The notes: generated by a model not told the origin, from the sequence alone. 64,000 bases of DNA from Paenibacillus sp. P25 (GCA_024704175.1 CP085629.1:3906001-3970000); one strand, 5' to 3'; positions 1 to 10,415 are shown, counted from the stretch's first letter. Numbers and translations: made by a program.

Positions 1-391
1 ACTTAATTTCGACAGATGCTCTGGCATACAGCGCCAAGCGGTAGCCCTTCGGGTCTTGTTTCACTGCTACGGCCTGACTTATGCCTGCGTATCCTTCGTC
101 ATCGCTGTAGATGCGTACCAGCTGACTATGACCGGAATGCTGCGCAGCGGCAGGCTCAAGAGCATAAAGGGTATTCTTCCCGTTCGTATAAGGACGCCAG
201 CTTCCGGAAAGCCCCCGAAACGAAGTATCCATACTTTCAAAATCCATATCCGACAGCGGATAGGCCAGCATGGCATCCATATGATCGCGGATATCTTCCA
301 CAAAGTGACCGAAAATATACGGATTAATTCTGTCTTTCCCGACTTGATCGGTTTGTACTTGGATCTTAGCTCTGGATTGCGTCATTGACAT
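1..391 (-). CDS. GH51-like alpha-L-arabinofuranosidase, N-terminal part (runs off left edge)
   Basis: The minus-strand frame is open from an ATG at 391 (a second in-frame ATG is at 385) to the window edge, giving about 130 residues. The N-terminus contains RINPYIFGHFVEDIRDHMDA, which resembles the GH51 start (I-P-x-I-F/Y-G-x-F-x-E). It is followed by a beta-rich stretch typical of the sandwich part of these enzymes. A purine-rich GGAGGGAAGG lies just upstream. The gene follows the permease stop by 18 bases, so it probably belongs to the ABC operon and would release arabinose from imported or surface-bound oligosaccharides. No signal peptide is visible, which suggests a cytoplasmic enzyme. The catalytic glutamates lie outside the window, so the family call rests on the N-terminus only. 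Confidence 0.65.
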   Translation of the reverse strand, partial: MSMTQSRAKIQVQTDQVGKDRINPYIFGHFVEDIRDHMDAMLAYPLSDMDFESMDTSFRGLSGSWRPYTNGKNTLYALEPAAAQHSGHSQLVRIYSDDEGYAGISQAVAVKQDPKGYRLALYARASVEIK

Positions 392-409
392 CAACCTTCC
401 TTCCCTCCG

Positions 410-1303
410 TTATCCTTTCAAAGAACCGATCATAACGCCCTTCACAAAATGCCTCTGCACAAAAGGGTACATGACGAGCACCGGCAGGCTGGAGATAATG
501 ATGACCACATATTTGACGCTCTCGGCCAGCAGGATTTTGGATTCCATCCCCACGTTACTGTCCACCGCATCCGCCTGAGTGACCATAAGCAGTTCGCGCA
601 GCACCAGCTGCAGCGGATACATCTCCTTGCTGCGAATGTAGATCAAGGCATTAAAGTACGAATTCCAATGGCCGACGGCGTAAAACAGAATCATCACCGC
701 CAGGATCGGCTTGGAAAGCGGCAGGATCACATGGGTGAGCAGCTTCCAGTTGGAACAGCCGTCAATATGTGCCGCTTCCTGGATCTCCCATGGGATGCTG
801 GACTGAAAATAAGTTCTCATAACAATCAAATTATAGGTGGCTATGGCGCCTGGAATGATCAGCGCCCACATCGTATTGACCATGCCCAAGCTTTTAACGA
901 GGAGATACGTGGGAATAAGCCCCCGCTGAAAAACATCGTCAGCGTGACAAAAAACATAATGCCGCCCCGCCCGGGCAGGTCCGGCCTGGACAGCGGATAG
1001 GCCGCAAGGGTCGTCATGACCAGATTGACCGCCGTACCTATAACCGTATAAAGGATGGTATTTCCATAACCGTTCCATATTTGCTTATTTTCAAAAACAT
1101 TCTTATATGCCTCTAAAGTAATATGCTTCGGCAAGCAATAGCACTTCGCCATTCAGTACCAGGGCAGGGTCGCTGAAGGAGGCGCTGACGATAAACAGCA
1201 GCGGATACAGCACCGCCAGCAGTATTAGGGCGGCCAATAGGTTCACGACCGCATCGAATAATTTCTCATCCGAATTCCTTATCGTGTGGGTTTGTTCATT
1301 CAT
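410..1303 (-). CDS. YtcP/LplC-type carbohydrate ABC transporter permease (two frame breaks)
   Basis: Inner-membrane permease of the CUT1 family (binding-protein-dependent transport, six membrane segments). The start is ATG 1303 behind AAGGAGG. The protein opens with MNEQTHTIRNSDEKLFDAVV and a first membrane segment. It changes frame near 1130 (before PKHITLEAYKN) and again at the five-C run at 919-923, before LIPTYLLVKSLG. The EAA loop is readable as EIQEAAHIDGCSNWKLL, and the C-terminus ends VKGVMIGSLKG as is usual for YtcP. Restoring one G at 919-923 joins the frames exactly. It pairs with the LplB-type permease immediately upstream and the lipoprotein binding protein. The breaks are more likely base-call errors than inactivation. 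Confidence 0.88.
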
Positions 1304-1316
1304 CCTCTGCCCCTCC

Positions 1317-2272
1317 TTACCATAGGCTTGTCTCGGCCTTTTTACGGGCGAAGCGATTGACAAGAACCAGCGGCGCCAAATTCACAACGGAATTAAACAA
1401 TCCGATGGCCGCCGTATAGCTGTATTCCCCTTTAAGAATACCCGCCGAGTAGACGAAGGTGGAAATGACATCGCTGGCTTCCAAATTCAAGTTATTTTGC
1501 ATGAGCAAAATTTTTTCAAAACCGACGTTCATAAAATGCCCGACATCAAGAATCAGCAGGATGACGATGACCGGGAGGATTCCCGGAATGGATACATGCC
1601 ATATGCGCTGCAGCCTGCTGGCTCCGTCCATTTTGGCCGCTTCATACAGCCGCGGATTTACCCCGCTGAGGGCTGCAATATATATAATCGATTGCCAACC
1701 CATATTCTGCCATATATTGGAGCTGATGAAGATCGTTTTAAACCAGGCGGCCGAATCCAGGAACCGGACCGTCGGCACGCCAAACGCATGAAGGATCGTA
1801 TTCACAGGCCCCCCTGCGGAGATAGGAACAGCATCAGCATGCCTACCATCACGACCACGGAAATAAAATGCGGAATATACGTCACGTTCTGCACGATCTT
1901 GCTGAAGGCTTTGCTGCGGATTTCATTGATCAGTAGAGCCAGAAGGATCGGAACGGGAAAAGCAAACAGCAAGGAGAACAAGTTAATGGAAACGGTGTTC
2001 CACAGCAGTCTCCAGAAATAGTAGGACTCGATAAAACGTTCAAAATGATCGAAGCCCACCCATTTGCTGCCGATGATCCCCTTGGCCGGACTGAAGTTTT
2101 TGAATGCGATTTGCAGCCCATACAAAGGTCCGTAATGGAAAACAAGGTACCATACGATAGGCACCAGCAGCATCAGGTAAAGATCATACCGGTCGCCTAC
2201 CGCTTTTAAGAGGCCGGAGCGCCTCGACCGGGGTCGGGACGCAGCATCTACCCTTTCGGCTAAGCTCTTCAT
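1317..2272 (-). CDS. LplB-type carbohydrate ABC transporter permease (one frame break)
   Basis: Partner permease of the importer. ATG 2272 is preferred over the upstream in-frame start because GGAGGGCTGCAG sits right before it. The protein opens with a basic cytoplasmic tail, then a first membrane segment (LYLMLLVPIVWYLVFHYG). The EAA loop is seen as LYEAAKMDGASRLQRIWHVS, and the C-terminus is FARKKAETSLW, the usual LplB ending. The frame stops at 1804 and resumes one base later. The C run at 1809-1814 has six bases where seven would give the continuous LSPQGGPVNTI. It sits 29 bases downstream of the binding-protein gene and 13 bases upstream of the ytcP-like gene, in one operon. Confidence 0.9.
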
Positions 2273-2300
2273 CTGCAGCCCTCCAACCGTCATGATGTTC

Positions 2301-3878
2301 TTATTTTTGCTTTTTCAGGCTATCGTAAGCGTCCTGGTACAGCTTCTGCAGTTCGTCCATTCCCATTTTCTTCAAAGTGGCCTGGAACTCTCCCCACTTG
2401 TCGAAGCTCAGGGCGCCTGCAATAAACTTCGTGCTTTGCTCCTCGTAGTACTTATCGATATCGTTGCGCAGCACATTGATTTTTTGAGCCGTTTCTTCGT
2501 CGAACATGGGAGCCGCGTAGCGAACCTTCGGCATGTACGGATCCAGCTTCTTCTGAGCTTCCTGGACCTGCGGCGGATTGATATAAGAAGCTACCTTCTC
2601 GCTGATCAAATGCGGCGCACCGCCTCCGGCATACGGCGTGATTTTGGACTGATTGCCCGTCGCGAGGAAAGCATCGGTATAATACGGAATCCCGTCGCGA
2701 AGTTCATAATTCTCGCCTTTCCGGCCGAACCTTAGTAAAGTGGAGCCTTCGTCGCTGTAGAAATAATCGATCCAGCGCATGGTGGCCTCCGGATACTTGT
2801 TCACCGAGGTAATGGCAAAAGCGCCGAAATCCCGGGGTACGGGAGCCGCTAGCTGCAGTCTGTCGCCGTGAGGTCCTTTGAGCGGAGCTATCCCTGCATA
2901 TTGATTCTCGACTTTCCCATCCAGCATGGGATTATTCGTCTGGTCAAAGAAGAAGCCGGTATTCCCCGTCCCTTGCTTGGCCAGATACTGCGCTTCCTTC
3001 TGGGTGAACAGCTCCTGGTCGAGCAGTTTTTCCGAATACAGCTTATTCAGATACATCAATAATTCTTTATTCCGGTCGCCGCCCATCCAAATTTGAACCT
3101 TATCATTGTCCAGATTGATGTTATAACCCAGCTGGAAGTCCAGTCCGAAAGATCCGGCCATTAAAGGTACGATACTAAGACCGTTGCGTGCCGTCATAGG
3201 AATCTCGTCTTGTTTGCCGTTCCCGTTAGGATCCTTATCCCGGAAAGCCTTCAGCACCTCGTACAGCTCATCCGTCGTCTCAGGCTCTTTCAGGTTCAGC
3301 TTCTTCAGCCATGCCTGATTCATCCAGCGTTTATCGGTTCGGGCAGAGCCCACGGTCACAATCCCCGGGAGGGCATAGATATGGCCTTCGGGAGTGGTAA
3401 TGGCCGAACGGATTTCCGGGTAGGTATCCATGAGCTTCTTCAGGTTGGGAGCGTAAGCATCAATCAGCTTCTCGAGCGGGATCAATTGCCCGCCCGAACC
3501 GTAGCGGACGGCCTCCAAAGGAGTAAGTCCCGAACGGTAGAAAGCATCGGGAAGCTCATTGGATGCAAAGAGCAGGTTCTTTTTCTCATTAAAACCATCC
3601 GTCGGCGCCTCGATAAATTCCACCTGTACATTGCTCATTTTTTCGTAATCCTGGAACACCGGCATATCCTTAAAAGGCCCGTTGGTCGGCGCGACCCTAG
3701 TGAACATCTTCAGCTTGATCGGTTCCTTGACAATGGGAAAGCCGTCCGAAGACACGCCCGCCGCCGCCTGGGACTTACCCTCGTTCTCCTTGCCCGGGTC
3801 CTTCGAGCTGCATGCGGTAAGGGTCATCCCGGAAATGACCATCGTGGAAAGCAGTACCGTCCCCCAATTTCTTTTCAT
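2301..3878 (-). CDS. Extracellular solute-binding lipoprotein of a carbohydrate ABC importer (LplA/YtcQ type)
   Basis: Intact gene of 525 residues. The start is ATG 3878 (MKRNWGTVLL) behind TGGAGGAACGAAGA; an upstream in-frame TTG lacks spacing for an RBS. The signal peptide ends in the lipobox LTAC, so the mature protein is lipid-anchored outside the membrane. The family pattern KDPNGNGKQDEIP and a typical C-terminal half ending in YDSLKKQK are present. The length is normal for the 500-560-residue LplA/YtcQ family. It is the first transporter gene after the YesM/YesN pair and delivers an oligosaccharide to the two permeases downstream. No ATPase is encoded, which is usual for this family, where a shared MsmX-like ATPase serves several importers. 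The substrate is not deducible, although the arabinofuranosidase neighbour suggests an arabinose-containing oligosaccharide. Confidence 0.92.
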   Translation of the reverse strand: MKRNWGTVLLSTMVISGMTLTACSSKDPGKENEGKSQAAAGVSSDGFPIVKEPIKLKMFTRVAPTNGPFKDMPVFQDYEKMSNVQVEFIEAPTDGFNEKKNLLFASNELPDAFYRSGLTPLEAVRYGSGGQLIPLEKLIDAYAPNLKKLMDTYPEIRSAITTPEGHIYALPGIVTVGSARTDKRWMNQAWLKKLNLKEPETTDELYEVLKAFRDKDPNGNGKQDEIPMTARNGLSIVPLMAGSFGLDFQLGYNINLDNDKVQIWMGGDRNKELLMYLNKLYSEKLLDQELFTQKEAQYLAKQGTGNTGFFFDQTNNPMLDGKVENQYAGIAPLKGPHGDRLQLAAPVPRDFGAFAITSVNKYPEATMRWIDYFYSDEGSTLLRFGRKGENYELRDGIPYYTDAFLATGNQSKITPYAGGGAPHLISEKVASYINPPQVQEAQKKLDPYMPKVRYAAPMFDEETAQKINVLRNDIDKYYEEQSTKFIAGALSFDKWGEFQATLKKMGMDELQKLYQDAYDSLKKQK

Positions 3879-3993
3879 TCTTCGTTCCTCCAATCGTGTT
3901 GTTATCCCCCTGAAAGTAAGCGTTTTCTAAGGATTAAACTTTATTTTAGTCCTTAATTTCCTCCCGACGACTGAAAAGATATGACTTTCCATT

Positions 3994-5598
3994 CTACTTA
4001 TTTGACTTTTTCAAACCATCCATGTAAGCCTGAGGGGTCATCCCCGTTATGCTCTTAAATACTTTAAAGAAGTAAGTATAATTCAGAAAACCGACCTGGT
4101 CGCTTACCTCTTTTAAAGAATAAGTTCCGGACTGCATGAGCATGCAGCTTGTATTGATGCGAACCCGGTTCAGATACTCGGTGAACGTCATTTGCGTTTC
4201 CTCCTTGAACCGTCTGCTTAAGTAGGAAGGATTCAGATTCAGGGCTTCCGCCGTGATGTCTAAAGAAATATTGGATGCATAATGCTCCGTAATAAATTGA
4301 ACGGCCTTCGAAATCGGGCGCGAATAGGATCCACCCGTATGCTGTTTCTTGATGGCCTGAACCATACGTGCATAGTAATCCTGAAGCCACAGCTTCAATT
4401 CGCTGACAATTTCCAAACGTGCTATACCGCTCCGCGCGGGAACGAGATCGTTATCTTCTATGGATGCATGGGGAAAATAACGCTTCCACGACATTCCCGC
4501 CATATGAAGCATTTCGCTTACAATGAGTTGAATCGTCATCGAGTAGACGGGCTCATCCTGTAACTCATCAAAAATGGCTGAAATAACCTGCTTAATTCTT
4601 TCCTCATCCAGCTGCTCCAAAGAATGCGACAACTTCTTCTGCTCTTCGATGAACCGCGTGTTCCTCCGGGCGGATGCACTGAAGCCTTGAAAGAAAGCTT
4701 CATCTACAGCTTGATCGGCTTTGCTGTAACTGGTTCCAAGTCGCCTTAAGCTTCCGCATAACGGGCCGGTCTGCATATACGCATCGTAAATTAAGAAATT
4801 TCTCGAGAGCATGGGACAGGCTATTCAAGGCTTGATGAATCTGGGTTATCACCGCGTGCTCGCTTCTTTCCTCGGAAGAAAACAGCACAATAAAGCGCCC
4901 TTCCCCACATAAGCTACCGTCCGCTTACGGATATCGCCGATCGCCATCTGCATCACATCCGTGACCTGCTGCACGAACCGGTTCTTCTGCACGTCGGTAA
5001 GGGACTCCGTCAAGAGCAGAAAAGGAACGATCTGGACTGCGGCGGCCCCATAATTTACGGCACCGGTATAAAGCTGATTTTCCCTTGCATAGGCCTCCAG
5101 TTCTTCTCCGGCTTCCTGTGCCTCTTTAGCCAGCCCCGATACGTATTCGCGATGAATCACCGGGCTCAGGCGATCTAGGATTTGGGTTTGGGCGCCGCGT
5201 GCTACCTGCTCCCGTTCTTCATACTGCAAATCCTGAACCGCTTTATTCAGAAGCGATAAAAGAGCGGCCGGGTTCAAGCGATGCTTGAGCAAATAGTCCA
5301 TAGCACCGTTCTTCAGACAGTCCCGGACATAATCGTAATCGTCAAAGCCGCTGAGCATGATCATTTTCACCTTGGGGAACCGGTCCTTGATGATGCGGCT
5401 GAGTTCCACCCCGTTCATGGAGGGCATGCTTACATCCAGGATGGCGATATGCGGCGTAAGACGATCCATCATGGAAAGCGCCATAGCTCCGTTATGGGCT
5501 TCCCCGCACAGGGTGAACCCGTGCTTTTCCCAGTCGAGCATACATTTGACATCGTTGCGTGCCAGAGCCTCGTCGTCAACCAACAATACCTGAAACAT
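3994..5598 (-). CDS. YesN-type response regulator with AraC DNA-binding domain (two frame breaks)
   Basis: Receiver domain (residues 1-120) opens with MFQVLLVDDE and carries the phosphoacceptor Asp in AILDVSMPSMNG, with the conserved K near DYLLKHRLNP. After a linker domain, the C-terminal AraC helix-turn-helix is readable around ALNLNPSYLSRRFKEET and ends YMDGLKKSNK. The start at 5598 has GGAGGGACGAAGG. The frame breaks near 4875, where adding one G to AAGGGCGC restores GRFIVLFSSEERS, and again near 4815. It overlaps the 3' end of the sensor kinase gene and lies before the binding-protein gene, so it probably activates that importer. The call is secure; the exact residues across the breaks are not. 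Confidence 0.88.
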
Positions 5599-7384
5599 CC
5601 TTCGTCCCTCCTAAATGATTGCTATCCGTACCTTGCAGCAGGGGAAATCGGATCTGCACAAGGGTATACTTATCAAGCTCACTATAGATGGACACGCCAT
5701 AAGGCTCCCCGTACAGCCGAACGATGCGTTCATGCACATTGCGTACGCCCATGCCGCTGAAGCGCGTGCCGCTTTGAACATGGTTCCCTGCAAACAAAGC
5801 CTCTATCTGTTCCTGCGACATCCCCTTGCCGTTATCCCTGACATCGATTCTCAGGTCTTGAAGCTCCTCATAGATTCGAATTAGCACCAAACCCTCATGT
5901 TCCGAGGAAGCGCTGCCATGAATAATGGCATTTTCCACAATCGGCTGCAGCATTAGTTTTAGCACTTGGCATTGCAGCGGCTCTTCTTTTTCGATTTCAA
6001 TATTCAAATGGATGGGCTCCACATACTTATATTTTTCTATCGTCACATAGTTCGCGGACATACTGCAGCTCTTCCTGCAGGGAGAGAAATTCATTCGAAT
6101 TTCCCAGCACGCCGCGCATGAGTTCGATCAAGGACTCCGATACCTCTACTATGTTCGGCACCCCGTTAAGCTTGGCCAAATACTTCACCGTATTTAGCGT
6201 GTTATAAAGAAAATGCGGACGGATTTGAGCCTGCAGCACAGCGAGCTCCGCTTCACGTTTCTCCCTTTCGGTGGTCATGATTCCTTCGAGTAAGCGCTTT
6301 AACTCCTCGACCATTCTTTTAAATACAAGATAGAGCTGACCTATTTCATCCCTGGAACGAATTTCTACGGACGGCGGCTGTCAAATTCCCCTCCATCACA
6401 TGCATCATCATCGATCTCAGTCTTCGAATGTTCCTTGTCATTCTCGAGGAAACCTGCAAAGTGCCGATGACGATGATTACAAACACGATAATGGCAACTT
6501 CCGCCAATATATTGCGGATCCGCACCGTTTCAGTTAACAGTGATTTCATAGGAACAACGGCCAAGGTGGACCATCCCGTATAATCCGATTTGCGGCTTAT
6601 GACCAGATAAGACTGCTGATGGATGATTCTTTCCACCGAAGCGCCCGGAACCCACCAGTTCCTGATTTAGGTTCACGATGGTTTCTTTGTCAAACCCGCT
6701 GGTCTTGGGCTCATAGATGAACTCATTCTTCCGATCGATCACGTACAGCATACTGTCCGGTGTAGGCTTGACATCATAGGTCTTCTTAATAAAATCGTCA
6801 TTCAGATCGAACATCACGAACCCAATCAGATTACGGTTATACCGGAGCTCGCGGCCGGTGACAATGGAGCCAGTGGAGCCTGTTTGGTGGAAGTACGCAT
6901 GTCCGGAGCCGTTTTGAAGCAAATATTCCATTAGCGGTGTCTTCATGACTCTCTTGTCAAGCCATGGGGAGCCGACGAAAAACACTTTCTCGTCAAGACC
7001 AACGACGGCGACCCGTGAAATATACGGCTTATAAGCAATAATGGCGGATAAAAATTCCTCAACCCGCTTCTGCTCCTGAAACCATTCGTAGCTGGGCTCT
7101 TCCGCACCGCTTAAGAGCGTGTTAAGCACTGTTGTATTGGTTGCCACAACCGTATTTAACCGGTTGACCTCCTCCAGCCGCAGATTTAAGGATTCGTCCG
7201 CCTGCCGTATGCTATCCGTAACCGAAGTAATCGCATTATTCTTGACGGTCTCCCTCATATACAAATAAACGATGCTCGTCACAGCGGCGATCCCAAGCAG
7301 GGTTACGAGACTGAAGGCGACAAAGATTTTCCCCTGAATGCTTACGGATGGAGAAATCAGCTTTTTGATGGAGAAAAATTTCAT
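5576..7384 (-). CDS. YesM-type sensor histidine kinase (three frame breaks)
   Basis: Membrane sensor kinase. There is a membrane segment near residues 18-40, an extracytoplasmic Cache-like region to about residue 285, a second membrane segment (VAIIVFVIIVIGTLQV) and a HAMP region. The His_kinase domain follows, with the phospho-acceptor in QIRPHFLYNTLNTVKYL, and then a HATPase domain with N box QPIVENAIIHG and G box DNGKGMS. The start is ATG 7384. The frame breaks near 6645 (one extra G in GTGGGTTCC), near 6370 and near 6055. All segments align in order to one protein of about 600 residues. It shares an operon with the YesN-type regulator and presumably senses the substrate of the adjacent importer. 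A strong hairpin with a T run lies 28 bases upstream of its start. Confidence 0.87.
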
Positions 7385-7411
7385 TCCCCGGCCCCCTTTT
7401 CAAAATCAAAC

Positions 7412-7456
7412 AAAAAAACATGAATCCACCCCGCTTTAGGAGCTTGATTCATGTTT
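7412..7456 (-). terminator. Intrinsic-terminator-like hairpin directly upstream of the sensor kinase start
   Basis: Perfect 11-bp arms, AAACATGAATC (7416-7426) and GATTCATGTTT (7446-7456), enclose a 19-base loop. On the minus strand the second arm runs into seven T (7412-7418). On the plus strand a shorter T run follows, so it could act in both directions. For minus-strand transcription it sits in the 5' leader of the kinase operon, 28 bases before its ATG. No minus-strand gene ends nearby. Confidence 0.7.
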
Positions 7457-7582
7457 TATATTACTCGGAATATGGCCCTGTGCCTATCTAAGATTATCTC
7501 ACAAGCTGGTTACAAATGAGATGCAAAATGGTAGAGTATGGATGTGGTGTCGGAAAAACAATATTTCTCAGGAGGAGTAAAA

Positions 7583-8005
7583 GTGATTCAATCCATTGTT
7601 CATATCGCTCTGGTTGTAAAAGATTATGATGAGGCCATAGAGTTTTATACAAAAAAGCTAAATTTCACATTAATCGAAGATACCTATCAGCCTGAACAAG
7701 ATAAACGATGGGTAGTCGTTTCTCCTCCCGGTTCCGTTGGCACTACAATTTTACTTGCAAGAGCATCGAAACCTGAACAAGAATCGTTTATTGGCAACCA
7801 AGCCGGCGGAAGAGTGTTTCTCTTTCTAAACACCGATGACTTTTGGAGAGATTATAATGAAATGGTTTCAAGGGGAATTGAATTTGTAAGAGAACCCAAA
7901 GAACAACCCTATGGTATGGTTGCTGTATTCAAGGATTTATATGGGAATTTGTGGGATTTGCTGGAGCTAAATGAAGATCATCCGATTGCCAAACGTACGA
8001 AGTAA
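7583..8005 (+). CDS. VOC-family (glyoxalase/dioxygenase-like) protein
   Basis: Intact gene of 140 residues. GTG 7583 is chosen because AGGAGGAG at 7569-7576 is correctly spaced before it; the longer in-frame ATG at 7538 has no RBS. The sequence shows the beta-alpha-beta-beta-beta VOC pattern: IVHIALVVKDYDEAIEFYTK at the start and KDLYGNLWDLLEL near the end, with candidate metal ligands H (in VHIAL) and E (in LLEL). VOC proteins include glyoxalases, bleomycin/fosfomycin-binding proteins and extradiol dioxygenases, and nothing here picks a substrate. It stands alone between two minus-strand units, and base composition is more AT-rich than its neighbours. Confidence 0.8.
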   Translation: MIQSIVHIALVVKDYDEAIEFYTKKLNFTLIEDTYQPEQDKRWVVVSPPGSVGTTILLARASKPEQESFIGNQAGGRVFLFLNTDDFWRDYNEMVSRGIEFVREPKEQPYGMVAVFKDLYGNLWDLLELNEDHPIAKRTK

Positions 8006-8149
8006 TTTATATGGCTCCTAGTTGAACTACATATCAACGCAAAGGATGCCTTTAATTCTCCTCAAAACCATAGCGGTTCGTGGCGTTTACAAAAGAGCGG
8101 AGCTCTGCCGAGTCTCCGCCGATTTCGTACCCTATCCCTCCTCATTCGA

Positions 8150-9232
8150 TTACAGATATGCCCGCTCGTATTGCTTCGGAATGTGGGTCTGCTCTTGCTT
8201 CAAAGCGATCGCCGCATGCGTCGCCCAGTACGGGTCTCGCAGCATGCCGCGGCCGATTGCTACCAGGTCGGCATCCCCGTTGCTGACGACCGCGTCGGCC
8301 AGCATCGGATCCTCCAGCATCCCCACCGCAACGACGGGAACGTTAAGGGCTTCCTTGATGCTCCGGGCAAACGGCACCTGATAGCCCGGATAGTTACCGG
8401 GCTTTCTTTGCCCTGGCGGCCCCTCCCCGCCCGAGCTAACATGGAATACATCCACGCCTGCTTCCCGGTAAACCTCACACAGACGGATCGCGTGGTCGAT
8501 ATCATAACCGCCGTCCGCGTATTCCACAGCCGAAATCCGGAAGAATAGCGGCATGTCCGCCGGCATCTCTTTTTTCACGGCCTGTATGACCTGGACGCCG
8601 AATCGAGTCAGATCTTCACCGTATTCATCGTCTCGCTTGTTGGTTAGCGGGGATTGGAACTGATGAATCAAATATCCATGAGCCCCGTGAAGCTCGAGCG
8701 TGTCCACGCCCGCTTGGACGGCGCGCCGCGCTGCGTCGCCGAAGAGTTGCACCGTCCGTTCGATTTCGTCGGCCGTCAGGGCATGAGGCATCCGGTAGCG
8801 TGAGCCCGAGAACGCAATCGCCGAAGGGGCGACCGGCGCTTCCGCAGCTTCAGCCTTGCGGCCGGCGTGGGCGATTTGAATTCCGATTTTGGCACCGTGG
8901 GAATGAACCCCTTCGATGATTTTAGCGAAAGCCGGGATATGCTCGTCTGACCACAGCCCCAAGTCATCATCCGTAATGCGGCCGTCCGGTTCCACATCCG
9001 TCATTTCCATCATGATCAGGCCGGCACCTCCGATGGCCCGGCTGAGGTAATGGATATAATGCCACTCGCCCGGCATACCGTCCTTCGCGATAACGGAGTT
9101 TTGGAGCATAGGCGCCATCACGATGCGATTCTTAAGCTGCAGCCCTTTAATTGGATAGGGAGAAAACAAACGCTGGCCCAAATGGAACACCACCCGTTTA
9201 GAATTGTTAGTTGAAATGCATGCGAAGCTCAT
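8150..9232 (-). CDS. NADH:flavin oxidoreductase of the old yellow enzyme family, YqjM/NamA-like
   Basis: Intact gene of 360 residues, ATG 9232 behind GGGAGGAATAAGA. This FMN-dependent TIM-barrel enzyme has RIVMAPM near residue 40, SRAIGGAGLIMMEMTDV, GRITDDDLGLWSDEH, AHAGRKAE, the substrate-binding pair in ELHGAHGYLIHQF (both His present), SPLTNKRDDEYG, and a C-terminal IGRGMLRDPYW and QYERAYL. The family usually reduces activated C=C bonds of electrophiles. In Bacillus YqjM the segment after APM is Cys-Met-Tyr, where Cys26 and Tyr28 tune the flavin. Here it is Leu-Gln-Asn, so redox behaviour may differ. The divergent XRE/MmyB-type gene at 9422 is a plausible regulator. Confidence 0.9.
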   Translation of the reverse strand: MSFACISTNNSKRVVFHLGQRLFSPYPIKGLQLKNRIVMAPMLQNSVIAKDGMPGEWHYIHYLSRAIGGAGLIMMEMTDVEPDGRITDDDLGLWSDEHIPAFAKIIEGVHSHGAKIGIQIAHAGRKAEAAEAPVAPSAIAFSGSRYRMPHALTADEIERTVQLFGDAARRAVQAGVDTLELHGAHGYLIHQFQSPLTNKRDDEYGEDLTRFGVQVIQAVKKEMPADMPLFFRISAVEYADGGYDIDHAIRLCEVYREAGVDVFHVSSGGEGPPGQRKPGNYPGYQVPFARSIKEALNVPVVAVGMLEDPMLADAVVSNGDADLVAIGRGMLRDPYWATHAAIALKQEQTHIPKQYERAYL

Positions 9233-9421
9233 TCTTATTCCTCCCGGCTTCTGAACATGGTAAAATAAAGCGTAACGGAAGAATATGACTTCATCTTATT
9301 GCAACCTGACGAGTTGGAGAAGAACTGTATTTGTACTCTTATCCCTGCCAGCACATTTACCAACCCTATAACTGACGAAACTGCTATTGATAGTATCAGC
9401 TAGAGAGGAGCGACCACTGAC

Positions 9422-10291
9422 ATGAGGGATGAACAGCGGCGACTGGAGATCGGCCAATTTTTGCGTTCCCGCAGGTCGCGGCTGACGCCGCAGAGTGCCG
9501 GCTTGCAGCATACCGATTTCGCCCGACGGAGAACGAAAGGATTGCGGCGGGAAGAAGTCGCGGCGCTCGCCGGCATATCGGTCGCCTTGGTATACTTCGC
9601 TCGAACAAGGCAAGGACATCAATGTTTCCGATCAGGTGCTCGACAGCCTGGCCCGTGTACTGCGTCTGAACGGAGACGAACGCAAGCATCTATATCTCCT
9701 CGCCAGCCCGACTCGATTTGCCAACAATCGGGACGGCGATCAACCGGCCGTATCGGATTCGCTGCAATATTTGTTGGACCAGATGCCGTTATGTCCGGCT
9801 TATATTTATGACGGGAAAATGAACGTGTTGGCCTGGAACCGGTTGGCTTCCTCCGTCTTCGGCTCCTTCGGGACGGCTGACAGCCGCGAGCGCAATTTGA
9901 TCTGGCGTATGTTCATGCTTCGCCGTCCCACCGCACGATGTTCGTCGGCTGGGAAGATCTTGCCGGATCGCTGCTCGGCCATTTCCGAGCCATGTATACC
10001 CGACATATAAAGGATCCCTGGTATGCGGAATTTATTAAAGAGATGACGGAAGGCAGCGCCGAGTTCGCGGCTATGTGGGAGAATTACGAGGTTGGATGCA
10101 AGAGCCAGCACCCCCGCGTGATTGCACACCCCAGGGCAGGCCTGCTCAACTTGTCGACACAGCTCTTCCCTGTTCACGACAGCTCCTGTCAGTTTCTGAG
10201 CGTATTTACGCCCGATTTGCAGGACGGTTCGGCCGGGCGTCTGGCCCTATTGGCGGAAGAGTCGCTGTCCAAGCAAACGGCAACCGTTTAA
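9422..10291 (+). CDS. XRE-family regulator with MmyB-like ligand-binding domain (two frame breaks)
   Basis: The N-terminal helix-turn-helix reads RRRTKGLRREEVAALAGIS, then WYTSLEQGKDINVSDQVLD in the next frame, the hallmark of this actinobacterial/Paenibacillus regulator type. The C-terminal MmyB-like PAS-type domain follows (AYIYDGKMNVLAWN, then TMFVGWEDLAGSLLGHFRA). The frame changes near 9588, where TT should be T to give VAWYTSLEQG, and near 9925. ATG 9422 has GAGAGGAG upstream. It is divergent from the old-yellow-enzyme gene, with about 190 bases of shared control region, which suggests local regulation, possibly by a flavin- or fatty-acid-like ligand as proposed for this domain. The target is inference only. 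Confidence 0.8.
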
Positions 10292-10330
10292 CGGAAGTTT
10301 GCCGGCCTGTTCAACAAGATGAAGTTGAAA

Positions 10331-10367
10331 AGAGGTTGTACCGGGACCCGGCACAACCTCTTTTTTT
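10331..10367. terminator. Rho-independent terminator, probably bidirectional
   Basis: AGAGGTTGT (10331-10339) and ACAACCTCT (10353-10361) form a stem that continues inward through CCGGG/CCCGG pairing and is followed by seven T. A run of four A on the other side gives a shorter T run on the minus strand. It separates the converging XRE-type regulator and GPH transporter genes. Confidence 0.85.
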
Positions 10368-10415
10368 GGCGGAAATGGAAAAGCGGCATCACGCGGCTGC
10401 AGCTCCCGTTAATGA

